From Bifidobacterium breve (GTDB lineage: Bacteria; Actinomycetota; Actinomycetes; Mycobacteriales; Mycobacteriaceae): a stretch of 12,708 nt of DNA. This document shows, piece by piece, positions 7,226 through 12,708 of this stretch. The DNA is taken from positions 1-12,708 of the forward strand of contig CAMCWJ010000048.1 in assembly GCA_945882475.1 (NCBI GenBank), in the 5' to 3' direction. Within the stretch, counting starts at the first letter, position 1, and each line of letters begins with the position of its first letter. The notes under the pieces are model-generated. The model was not told the origin of the DNA. It made no database searches and saw only the letters and a list, made by a program, of their open reading frames with translations. The translations under genes were made by a program, and so were the position numbers.

Positions 7226-7580
7226 GCGCGGCTTCGAGGTTCTTCTTAGCCGCCCGGCGCAACTGGAAGATCCGCGCCGCGCTCACCGAGGCGGTGATCA
7301 GGCCACCGCACACAGCGGCCAGCAAGATCGCCACGCCCAGAGGCAGGCTCCAGTGCCAGTTCAGGAAAGTGAATGGCGTGGGGGCGGTGTTCTGCGCGAT
7401 GAAGACCAGCAGGACGATCAGGATCAGGAACCCGAGGATCAGGGACGTCCACAGTGCGCCGGCCCGGGTGAAGTTGACGTCGGCGGTCTGGTTGGCCGGA
7501 AGGTGGTCGGCCCTCGTCTCCGTCACCGGCGGCACCGGCGGCAGGGTCTCGTCGGGCACATTCCGGGGATCGCTGCTCAT
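7215..7580 (-). CDS. Small LapA-like (DUF1049) two-TM membrane protein, Rv3760-like
   Basis: A 121-residue protein. Residues 1-40 are hydrophilic, Pro/Asp-rich and probably cytosolic. TM1 spans about 42-62 (ALWTSLILGFLILIVLLVFI), followed by AQNTAPTPFTFLNWHWSLPL, which matches the LapA/DUF1049 pattern of a first helix, an 'N...' loop and a second helix. TM2 spans about 78-100, then a basic tail (LRRAAKKNLEAALKR). In E. coli, LapA-type proteins assist lipopolysaccharide regulation; in actinobacteria the role is unknown and I do not assign one. It is divergent from proX across 135 bp and matches the position of Rv3760 in the remembered M. tuberculosis order. GGAGGGG lies 13 nt before the ATG, longer than ideal, so the start is somewhat uncertain. 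Confidence 0.85.
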   Translation of the reverse strand: MSSDPRNVPDETLPPVPPVTETRADHLPANQTADVNFTRAGALWTSLILGFLILIVLLVFIAQNTAPTPFTFLNWHWSLPLGVAILLAAVCGGLITASVSAARIFQLRRAAKKNLEAALKR

Positions 7581-7663
7581 GAGGCTATTTTGACCCCTCC
7601 GGCGCAGAAAGGGAAACATCTGGTGCTGCCGATGGTTGCGGGTCCAGCGATGGATAAGCCGAT

Positions 7664-7681
7664 GCGGTGATTTAAAACCGC
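7664..7681. repeat. Inverted repeat upstream of the proX promoter
   Basis: GCGGT (7664-7668) and ACCGC (7677-7681) flank an AT-rich 8-nt centre. It lies about 35-50 bp before the inferred proX transcription start, where an operator could act. No regulator is known from this window. Confidence 0.3.
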
Positions 7682-7702
7682 CTGACCCGCCCTGAGTGCG
7701 GC

Positions 7703-7708
7703 TACCCT
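7703..7708 (+). promoter_or_regulatory. Predicted -10 box of a leaderless promoter for the proXVWZ operon
   Basis: TACCCT fits TANNNT and ends 7 nt before the GTG at 7716, the same spacing as at the histidine phosphatase. There is no Shine-Dalgarno before the GTG. Confidence 0.45.
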
Positions 7709-7715
7709 CGGGCAG

Positions 7716-8684
7716 GTGCGGGACAGGACGCGGGTGGGCCGCCGGACGGCGCGGCCTTGGTTCGCGGCGATCGCCCTGCTGGCCCTGATCGGCGCTACCG
7801 GGGGGTGCGGCAGTGCCAACCCTCTGGGCGGGGGTTCGGTGTCCGGTGACCTGACATCGGTGGTGGTCGGGTCCGCAGACTTCCCGGAGTCCAAGATCGT
7901 CGCCGAGATCTACGCCCAGGCATTGGAGGCCAACGAGTTCACCGTCGTCCGGCAGTTCGGAATCGGCAGTCGGGAGACCTACATCCCTGCCCTGCGGGAC
8001 CACTCCATCGATCTGGTCCCGGAGTACACCGGAAACCTGCTGCAGTACTTCGATCCGACAAGCACCGTCACCAAACCGGAACAGGTGGAGTTGGCACTGC
8101 ACCGGGCATTGCCCGGCGACCTGTCGATCCTGACCCCGGCGCCGGCAAACGACACCGACACGGTGACCGTCACCGAGGCCACCGCCGCGAAGTGGAATCT
8201 CACGACCATCGCCGATCTCGCGCCGTATTCGGCTCAGGTGAAGTTCGGAGCGCCCTCGGAGTTCCTCAACCGCGCACAGGGATTGCCCGGCCTGAATTCC
8301 AAGTACGACTTGGACCTCAAGGAGGACAACTTCGTTGCGATCAGCGACGGCGGCGGTCCGGCGACAGTTCGCGCACTGATCGACGGCACCGTCACCGCCG
8401 CGAACATATTCAGCACCTCACCGGCGATCCCGCAGAACAAGTTCGTGGTGCTCGACGATCCCAAAAACAACTTCCTGCCCGGCAACGTCGTACCACTGGT
8501 CAGTTCGCAGAAGATGTCCGATGCGCTCAAGTCAGTTTTGGACGCAGTATCGGCCCGGCTGACCACCCAGGGTCTGACCGAACTCAACACCGCGGTGTCG
8601 GGTAACTCCGGCGTGGACCCCGATGAAGCGGCCCGGGAATGGGTGCGCGACAAAGGTTTCGATAAGCCGATCGGCAAAAAGTGA
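7716..8684 (+). CDS. proX: Osmoprotectant (glycine betaine/choline-type) ABC transporter substrate-binding lipoprotein ProX
   Basis: A 322-residue exported protein. An Arg-rich start (RTRVGRRTAR) and a hydrophobic core lead to Cys31, the likely lipidation site. The preceding residues are T-G-G, lacking the usual Leu/Val at -3, so the lipobox is imperfect. The mature part is an OpuAC/OpuCC-type type II binding fold: VGSADFPESKIVAEIYAQAL, then GIGSRETYIPALRDHSIDLVPEYTGNLLQYF, which is the family signature. A second lobe contains TIADLAPYSAQVKFGAPSEF and ends in DPDEAAREWVRDKGF. It would hand a quaternary-amine compatible solute to the ProW/ProZ permeases at the outer face of the membrane. It is the first gene of the operon, probably leaderless, and its TGA overlaps the proV GTG by 4 bp (GTGA). 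The exact ligand is not determinable here. Confidence 0.93.
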   Translation: MRDRTRVGRRTARPWFAAIALLALIGATGGCGSANPLGGGSVSGDLTSVVVGSADFPESKIVAEIYAQALEANEFTVVRQFGIGSRETYIPALRDHSIDLVPEYTGNLLQYFDPTSTVTKPEQVELALHRALPGDLSILTPAPANDTDTVTVTEATAAKWNLTTIADLAPYSAQVKFGAPSEFLNRAQGLPGLNSKYDLDLKEDNFVAISDGGGPATVRALIDGTVTAANIFSTSPAIPQNKFVVLDDPKNNFLPGNVVPLVSSQKMSDALKSVLDAVSARLTTQGLTELNTAVSGNSGVDPDEAAREWVRDKGFDKPIGKK

Positions 8685-9796
8685 TCACCTTCACCGGCGT
8701 CACCAAGCGCTATCCGGATGGGACCGTGGCGGTCGACGACCTCACCATCGAGGTCCCGGCCGGCTCGCTCACCGTGTTCGTGGGGCCCTCAGGGTGCGGC
8801 AAGACAACCTCCATGCGGATGATCAATCGCATGGTCGAGCCCACCTCGGGCACGGTGTCCGTCGACGGGCGCGACGTCAGCGACGTGGATCCGGTCAAGC
8901 TGCGACTCGGCATCGGCTACGTCATCCAGAGCGGTGGCCTGATGCCCCACCAACGGGTGATCGACAACGTCGCCTGCGTACCGGTGCTCAGGGGGCAGTC
9001 CCGGCGGGCGGCCCGGCGGGCAGCCTACGAGGTGCTCGAACGGGTGGGCTTGGACCCCAAACTCGGCGAGCGCTACCCCGCTCAACTCTCCGGTGGTCAG
9101 CAGCAGCGCGTGGGAGTGGCCCGCGCGCTCGCGGCAGACCCGCCGATCCTACTGATGGACGAGCCGTTCTCGGCGGTGGACCCGGTGGTCCGCGACGAGT
9201 TGCAGGCCGAGATGCTGCGGCTACAAAGCGAATTGCGCAAGACCATCGTTTTCGTCACCCACGACATCGACGAGGCCGTCAAACTCGGCGACGCGGTTGC
9301 GGTGTTCGGCCGCGGCGGCGCGCTGCAGCAGTACGACGCACCGGCCCGGCTGCTGTCGAACCCGGCCAATGAGTTCGTCTCCGAGTTCATCGGAACCGAC
9401 CGGGGCTATCGCGGGCTGCAGTTCTACACCGCCTCCGGCCTTGAGCTGCAACCTCTTTCGACGGTCACCGAGGAGGGCATCGACGAACTGGAATTGGCCC
9501 CGGGGGAGTGGCGGTTGGTCACCCACGCCGATGGCACCCCCTTCGGCTGGGTCGACGCCGCCGGTGTCGACGTGCACCGGAGCGGAGCCGGCCTGTACGA
9601 CAGTGTCACCGCAGGAGGGTCGTTGCTGCGCCCCGGCGGCACCCTTCGCACCGCACTCGACGCCGCGCTGTCCTCACCCTCGGCGCTCGGAGTGGCCGTG
9701 GACGAGGCCGGGACGGTCATCGGCGGGGTCTCGGCCGACGACGTGATCGAGTCACTGGAGGCCGGCCGGCGGGCGGCACCCGCGGGTACGGACTGA
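8681..9796 (+). CDS. proV: Osmoprotectant ABC transporter ATP-binding subunit ProV
   Basis: A 371-residue ATPase that powers solute uptake from the cytoplasmic side. The nucleotide-binding domain is complete: Walker A GPSGCGKTT (35-43), Q-loop around VIQSGGLMPHQRV, signature LSGGQQQR (from residue 136), Walker B ILLMDEP (about 156-162) with D-loop SAVDP, and switch His H194 in FVTHDIDEA. The GLMPH and SAVDPVVRDELQ segments are typical of the OpuCA/OpuBA/ProV branch. After about residue 245 a C-terminal region of about 125 residues resembles a degenerate CBS-domain pair (ending SALGVAVDEAGTVIGGVSADDVIESL); in OpuA such domains sense ionic strength, which may apply here. It starts at a GTG inside the proX stop (GTGA) and is translationally coupled; proW starts 4 nt after its stop. 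Confidence 0.95.
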   Translation: MITFTGVTKRYPDGTVAVDDLTIEVPAGSLTVFVGPSGCGKTTSMRMINRMVEPTSGTVSVDGRDVSDVDPVKLRLGIGYVIQSGGLMPHQRVIDNVACVPVLRGQSRRAARRAAYEVLERVGLDPKLGERYPAQLSGGQQQRVGVARALAADPPILLMDEPFSAVDPVVRDELQAEMLRLQSELRKTIVFVTHDIDEAVKLGDAVAVFGRGGALQQYDAPARLLSNPANEFVSEFIGTDRGYRGLQFYTASGLELQPLSTVTEEGIDELELAPGEWRLVTHADGTPFGWVDAAGVDVHRSGAGLYDSVTAGGSLLRPGGTLRTALDAALSSPSALGVAVDEAGTVIGGVSADDVIESLEAGRRAAPAGTD

Positions 9797-9800
9797 GCGC

Positions 9801-10445
9801 GTGCACTACCTGCTCAACCATCTCGATGACGCCTGGGCGCTGGCTCTGATACATCTGCGCCTCTCGCTTATCCCGATCGTGCTGGGACTGCTGATCGCGA
9901 TTCCCCTGGGGTCGCTGGTCTGGCCGCACACCGGGTTACGCCGGCTCACCACCTTCACTGCCAGCATCATCTTCACGATCCCGTCGCTGGCGTTGTTCGT
10001 GGTGCTGCCGCTGATCATTCCCACCCGGATTCTCGACGAGGCCAACGTCATCGTGGCGCTGACGCTCTACACCGCGGCTCTGTTGGTCCGCGCTGTACCC
10101 GAGGCTCTCGATGCGGTGCCCGGTCAGGTTCGCGACGCGGCCGCCGCTGTGGGTTACACCCGACTGGGCCAACTCCTCAAAGTTGAACTGCCACTGTCTC
10201 TTCCGGTCCTCATCGCGGGCCTGCGGGTGGTGGCCGTCACCAACATCTCGATGGTCGCGGTCGGCTCGGTGATCGGCATAGGCGGGCTGGGCACCTGGTT
10301 CACCGAGGGCTATCAGGCCGACAAGAGCGATCAGATCGTGGCGGGCATCATCGCGATCTTCGTCTTAGCCGTCCTGATCGACATCGCGATCCTGGTGATC
10401 GGCCGGCTCATCACGCCGTGGGACAGGGTGCGGGTGGCGACGTGA
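9801..10445 (+). CDS. proW: Osmoprotectant ABC transporter permease ProW
   Basis: A 214-residue inner-membrane permease of the BPD-transport family, in the short OpuCB-like form without a long N-terminal extension. About five hydrophobic helices are visible (around 16-40, 53-75, 82-98, 132-162 and 182-204). The cytoplasmic EAA loop that docks to ProV is at about 112-141 (DAAAAVGYTRLGQLLKVELPL..), with the conserved Gly and the following PLSLPVLIAGLR. It starts at GTG 9801, 4 nt after the proV stop, with no clear Shine-Dalgarno, so it probably depends on coupling to proV translation. It would pair with ProZ as a heterodimeric channel. Which of the two permeases is named ProW or ProZ follows the M. 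tuberculosis gene order, not a functional difference. Confidence 0.93.
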   Translation: MHYLLNHLDDAWALALIHLRLSLIPIVLGLLIAIPLGSLVWPHTGLRRLTTFTASIIFTIPSLALFVVLPLIIPTRILDEANVIVALTLYTAALLVRAVPEALDAVPGQVRDAAAAVGYTRLGQLLKVELPLSLPVLIAGLRVVAVTNISMVAVGSVIGIGGLGTWFTEGYQADKSDQIVAGIIAIFVLAVLIDIAILVIGRLITPWDRVRVAT

Positions 10446-10455
10446 CGGTGACCAG

Positions 10456-11226
10456 ATGAATTTCCTGCAGCAGGCACTGAGCTACATCTTCACCGCGGAA
10501 AACTGGGGCGGGAAGGCAGGGTTGGGCGCCCGGATCCTGGAACATTTGCAGTACACCGGTGTCGCGGTCTTGGTCTCGGCGCTCATCGCGATCCCGATCG
10601 GCCTGATCATCGGTCACACCGGCCGCGGGTCCTTCCTGGTGGTCACGACCGTCAATGCACTGCGGGCGTTGCCGACACTGGGGGTCCTGCTTCTTGGTGT
10701 GCTGCTGTGGGGCCTGGGCCTGCTGCCGCCCACCGTCGCGCTCACCCTGCTCGGGGTACCGCCGCTGTTGGCGGGCACCTACGCCGGGATCGCCAACGTC
10801 GACGAGAAGGTGGTCGACGCGGCCCGCTCGATGGGGATGACCGAGTGGCAGGTGCTCACCCGGGTGGAGGTGCCCAACGCGCTGCCACTGATCCTCGGTG
10901 GCCTGCGCACGGCGACCTTGCAGGTGGTCGCGACGGCAACGGTGGCGGCCTACGCCAGCCTGGGCGGGTTGGGCCGCTACCTCATCGACGGCATCAAGGT
11001 GCGGCAGTTCTATCTCGCTTTGGTCGGTGCCCTGCTGGTGACGGTTCTCGCCCTGGTCCTGGATGGTCTGCTCGCCCTCGTGGTTCGGGCGTCGGTCCCG
11101 GGTACAGGGCGCCTGCGCCGCCGACTTCCGCAGCCGCTCATCGACGACGAGGTGCGCCTGGAGGCCGGTCCGCGCGGGCGGACTCCGGACTACCGGAACC
11201 CGTCGCCTACGGTAGAAGGGTGGTGA
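10456..11226 (+). CDS. proZ: Osmoprotectant ABC transporter permease ProZ
   Basis: A 256-residue permease paired with ProW. After a short amphipathic start (NFLQQALSYIFTAENWGG) come hydrophobic segments at about 33-54, 60-88, 90-113, 143-170 and 188-213. The EAA loop is DAARSMGMTEWQVLTRVEVP (about 121-140), followed by NALPLILGGLR. KVRQFYLALVGALLV also resembles OpuCD-type permeases. The last 40 or so residues are hydrophilic and Arg-rich (LRRRLPQPLIDDEVRLEAGPRG), probably a cytoplasmic tail. The start is ATG 10456, 10 nt after the proW stop, with only a weak ribosome site. Its final codons contain a TANNNT box and overlap the next gene's GTG by 4 bp, so the operon may read through into the glycolipid-binding gene. 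Confidence 0.93.
   Translation: MNFLQQALSYIFTAENWGGKAGLGARILEHLQYTGVAVLVSALIAIPIGLIIGHTGRGSFLVVTTVNALRALPTLGVLLLGVLLWGLGLLPPTVALTLLGVPPLLAGTYAGIANVDEKVVDAARSMGMTEWQVLTRVEVPNALPLILGGLRTATLQVVATATVAAYASLGGLGRYLIDGIKVRQFYLALVGALLVTVLALVLDGLLALVVRASVPGTGRLRRRLPQPLIDDEVRLEAGPRGRTPDYRNPSPTVEGW
11208..11213 (+). promoter_or_regulatory. Possible internal -10 box at the end of proZ
   Basis: TACGGT fits TANNNT and ends 6 nt before a GTG at 11220 (9 nt before the GTG at 11223). It may give the glycolipid-binding gene its own leaderless transcript. It lies in coding sequence, so chance is a real alternative. Confidence 0.3.
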
Positions 11227-11819
11227 GCGCAGACAAGGGTGCGGCCCAGGATGACTGGCCAGCGGTGTTGACCTGGCGGTCACACGACGTCAGCCGCATG
11301 GAGTCCACCCGCGTTCAGTTATCCGGCAACCGGATCAAGGCCTACGGCCGGATCGCGGCCGCCGCCGCGGGTGGGCACCCGGCCTTCAGCGCCTCCTACG
11401 ACCTTGTCACCGACGACGCCGGCGGCACCAAGCGGCTGTCATTGACCGTCACCCTTGCCGCCCGGGATCGCCAACTCTCGATCGCCCGGGACGAGGAGAA
11501 CATGTGGCTCATCACCGGACATGACGGCCAGTCCCGGAGTGCCTACGAGGGGGCCGTCGACGTCGACGTCGTGCTGAGCCCGTTCTTCAATGCCCTGCCG
11601 ATCCGCCGGACCGGGCTGCACCGGCGCACCGAGGCTGTCCAGCTTCCGGTTGTCTACGTGAGCCTGCCCGACCTGACGGTGACGGCGGAAACGATCAGCT
11701 ACGACTGCCCGGGCCCCGGAGCGGGCATCAAGCTGAATTCTCCGGTGGCCGACACCACCGTCGTCGTCGACGACGAGGGCTTCATCCTCGATTATCCGGG
11801 CCTGGCAGAGCGGATCTGA
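11223..11819 (+). CDS. Putative glycolipid-binding family protein (PF06475-type), Rv3755c-like
   Basis: A 198-residue soluble protein with no signal peptide or membrane segment. It resembles the PF06475 'putative glycolipid-binding' family (formerly DUF1089), which covers nearly the whole chain: an early TWRSHDVSRMESTRVQ segment, alternating beta strands (SASYDLVTDDAG.TKRLSLTV), LITGHDGQSRSAYEGAVDVDVVLSPFFNALPIRR, and VVYVSLPDLTV near the end. The family name comes from structural comparison; no biochemical role is established that I know of. Two adjacent GTG codons (11220, 11223) are possible starts: 11223 gives the canonical 4-bp GTGA overlap with proZ, and 11220 gives better spacing for a leaderless start. 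M. tuberculosis has a protein of about this length in the same place. The 3' end overlaps tyrA by 38 bp on the opposite strand. Confidence 0.78.
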   Translation: MSADKGAAQDDWPAVLTWRSHDVSRMESTRVQLSGNRIKAYGRIAAAAAGGHPAFSASYDLVTDDAGGTKRLSLTVTLAARDRQLSIARDEENMWLITGHDGQSRSAYEGAVDVDVVLSPFFNALPIRRTGLHRRTEAVQLPVVYVSLPDLTVTAETISYDCPGPGAGIKLNSPVADTTVVVDDEGFILDYPGLAERI

Positions 11820-12708
11820 TCACCGCGCCGGCGCGGCCCGCGGCGGCGAGTTCCTCGCGCCAGTTCTCCGCGCCGAGGACGACGGTGACGATGTCGGGCC
11901 GGGCGAAGTTCTCGAAGCGCACCCGCGCGGCATGCCCGGACTCAACCAACCCGGCCACCGAACCGTTGTCGGCCAACGTCTTTCGAGCATGCTGCAAAAT
12001 CTCGATTGCTTCATCCAGGGTGGGAAGAAGCTGATCGGCGTTGGCTTCGCACATCGCTCGAACCAGATCGGGCGCGGTGCCGGCCACCCGCGTCCCGTCG
12101 CGGAACGACCCGGCCGCCAGCGCGAATGCGAGCGGAACGTCGCCGGCCACCGAGGCCAGCGTCTCGGCCAGCAGATGGGGCAGATGCGAGATGGCGGCCG
12201 CGGCGGCGTCGTGCTCGTCGGACTTCGCCGGCACTACCACCGCCGCGCAATCCAGGGCCAGCCGCATCACCTGAGCCCAGATCGTCGCATCGACATGCTC
12301 GTCGACGCTGATCACCCACGGCGCTCCGGCGAACAGTCGGGCGTTTCCGGCTGACCAGCCGGAGTGCGTGGTGCCGGCCATCGGATGACCTCCGACGTAA
12401 CGGTCCAGCAGTCCCGCGGCGCGCACCTCCTCGAGCACGACTCGTTTGACGCTGACGACATCGGTCAGTGGGCAGTCCGGGGCGGTCTGCCCGACATGTC
12501 CCAGCATCGCCGGAACCGCCGGCACCGGAACCGCGAGCACGATCAGCGCCGAGTGGTCCGCGGCCCACGTGAGCGCTTCGTGCAGATCGGTGGTTGCGGT
12601 GAAACCTTCGGCGAGCGCAGCCGTGACACCCTCTCGGGAACGGTTGTAGCCGATGGTTTGGCGGCCCGCGGCTGCTGCCGCGCGCACCACCGATCCGCCG
12701 ATCAGCCC
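11782..12708 (-). CDS. tyrA: Prephenate dehydrogenase TyrA; start codon outside window
   Basis: 308 residues are visible; the frame is still open at the window edge and only about 10 N-terminal residues should be missing. The fragment begins inside the nucleotide-binding loop, GLIGGS, then GYNRS at the end of the second strand, where the Arg suggests some NADP tolerance. Later motifs are VLAVPVPAVP, LTDVVSVKR (about 81-89) and VGGHPMAGTTHSG, with the prephenate-binding His at about 108, followed by HLPHLLAETLA in the helical C-terminal domain, as in TyrA enzymes. It oxidatively decarboxylates prephenate to 4-hydroxyphenylpyruvate in tyrosine synthesis, in the cytoplasm. Neither a chorismate mutase nor an ACT domain is fused to the visible part. 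It is convergent with, and overlaps by 38 bp, the glycolipid-binding gene. Total length agrees with M. tuberculosis TyrA (about 300 residues). Confidence 0.93.
   Translation of the reverse strand, partial: GLIGGSVVRAAAAAGRQTIGYNRSREGVTAALAEGFTATTDLHEALTWAADHSALIVLAVPVPAVPAMLGHVGQTAPDCPLTDVVSVKRVVLEEVRAAGLLDRYVGGHPMAGTTHSGWSAGNARLFAGAPWVISVDEHVDATIWAQVMRLALDCAAVVVPAKSDEHDAAAAAISHLPHLLAETLASVAGDVPLAFALAAGSFRDGTRVAGTAPDLVRAMCEANADQLLPTLDEAIEILQHARKTLADNGSVAGLVESGHAARVRFENFARPDIVTVVLGAENWREELAAAGRAGAVIRSALPGPDNRG

Noticed and set aside
12011..12568. Minus-strand open frame inside tyrA
   Set aside because: Arg/Gly-rich shadow of tyrA; the prephenate dehydrogenase motifs lie in the other frame.
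1..12708. CRISPR arrays, tRNA/rRNA genes, insertion sequences, toxin-antitoxin or defence genes
   Set aside because: No repeat-spacer pattern, tRNA-like fold or recognisable protein of these kinds was seen on either strand.

Overview
The window is high-GC actinobacterial DNA and reads as a Mycobacterium/Mycolicibacterium-type chromosome. Supporting evidence: a PE-PPE-domain hydrolase (a family centred on mycobacteria), abundant GTG starts, TANNNT-type -10 boxes placed 6-7 nt before start codons (the leaderless pattern common in mycobacteria), and a gene order that, from memory, mirrors the M. tuberculosis Rv3754-Rv3764c region (tyrA, Rv3755c, proZ, proW, proV, proX, Rv3760, fadE36, Rv3762c, lpqH, tcrY) read in the opposite orientation.

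Layout, left to right. (1) 1-774 (+): 3' part of a two-component sensor kinase, probably tcrY. (2) 771-2423 (-): SulP-family anion transporter with a C-terminal STAS domain. It is divergent from (3) 2458-4335 (+), a class III zinc alkylsulfatase-type metallo-beta-lactamase protein (Rv3762c-like); only 34 bp separate the two starts. (4) 4338-5111 (-): SDR oxidoreductase, divergent from (5) 5162-5806 (+), a histidine phosphatase. (6) 5936-7225 (+): Sec-exported PE-PPE-domain hydrolase with no PE or PPE head. (7) 7215-7580 (-): small two-TM LapA-like membrane protein (Rv3760-like). (8) 7716-11226 (+): a compact osmoprotectant ABC importer operon proX-proV-proW-proZ, followed with a 4-bp overlap by (9) 11223-11819, a PF06475-type putative glycolipid-binding protein. 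(10) 11782-12708 (-): prephenate dehydrogenase tyrA, whose first codons lie outside the window.

How the genes may work together: the ABC operon is the clearest unit (binding lipoprotein, ATPase, two permeases) and imports compatible solutes such as glycine betaine. The SulP/alkylsulfatase pair looks like a sulfate ester/sulfate module: the enzyme releases sulfate from alkyl sulfates and the transporter moves sulfate or a related anion; this coupling is inferred from position. The PE-PPE hydrolase may act on cell-envelope acyl lipids.

Relative to the remembered M. tuberculosis order, two slots differ: SulP sits where lpqH would be, and SDR + phosphatase + PE-PPE hydrolase sit where fadE36 would be. 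All four convergent gene pairs abut or overlap, leaving no room for intergenic terminators. I see no tRNA or rRNA gene, CRISPR array, insertion sequence or phage gene, and no gene-free stretch of 300 bases or more. I did not find a clearly new multi-gene system; the best leads are the sulfur pair and the Sec-exported PE-PPE enzyme.
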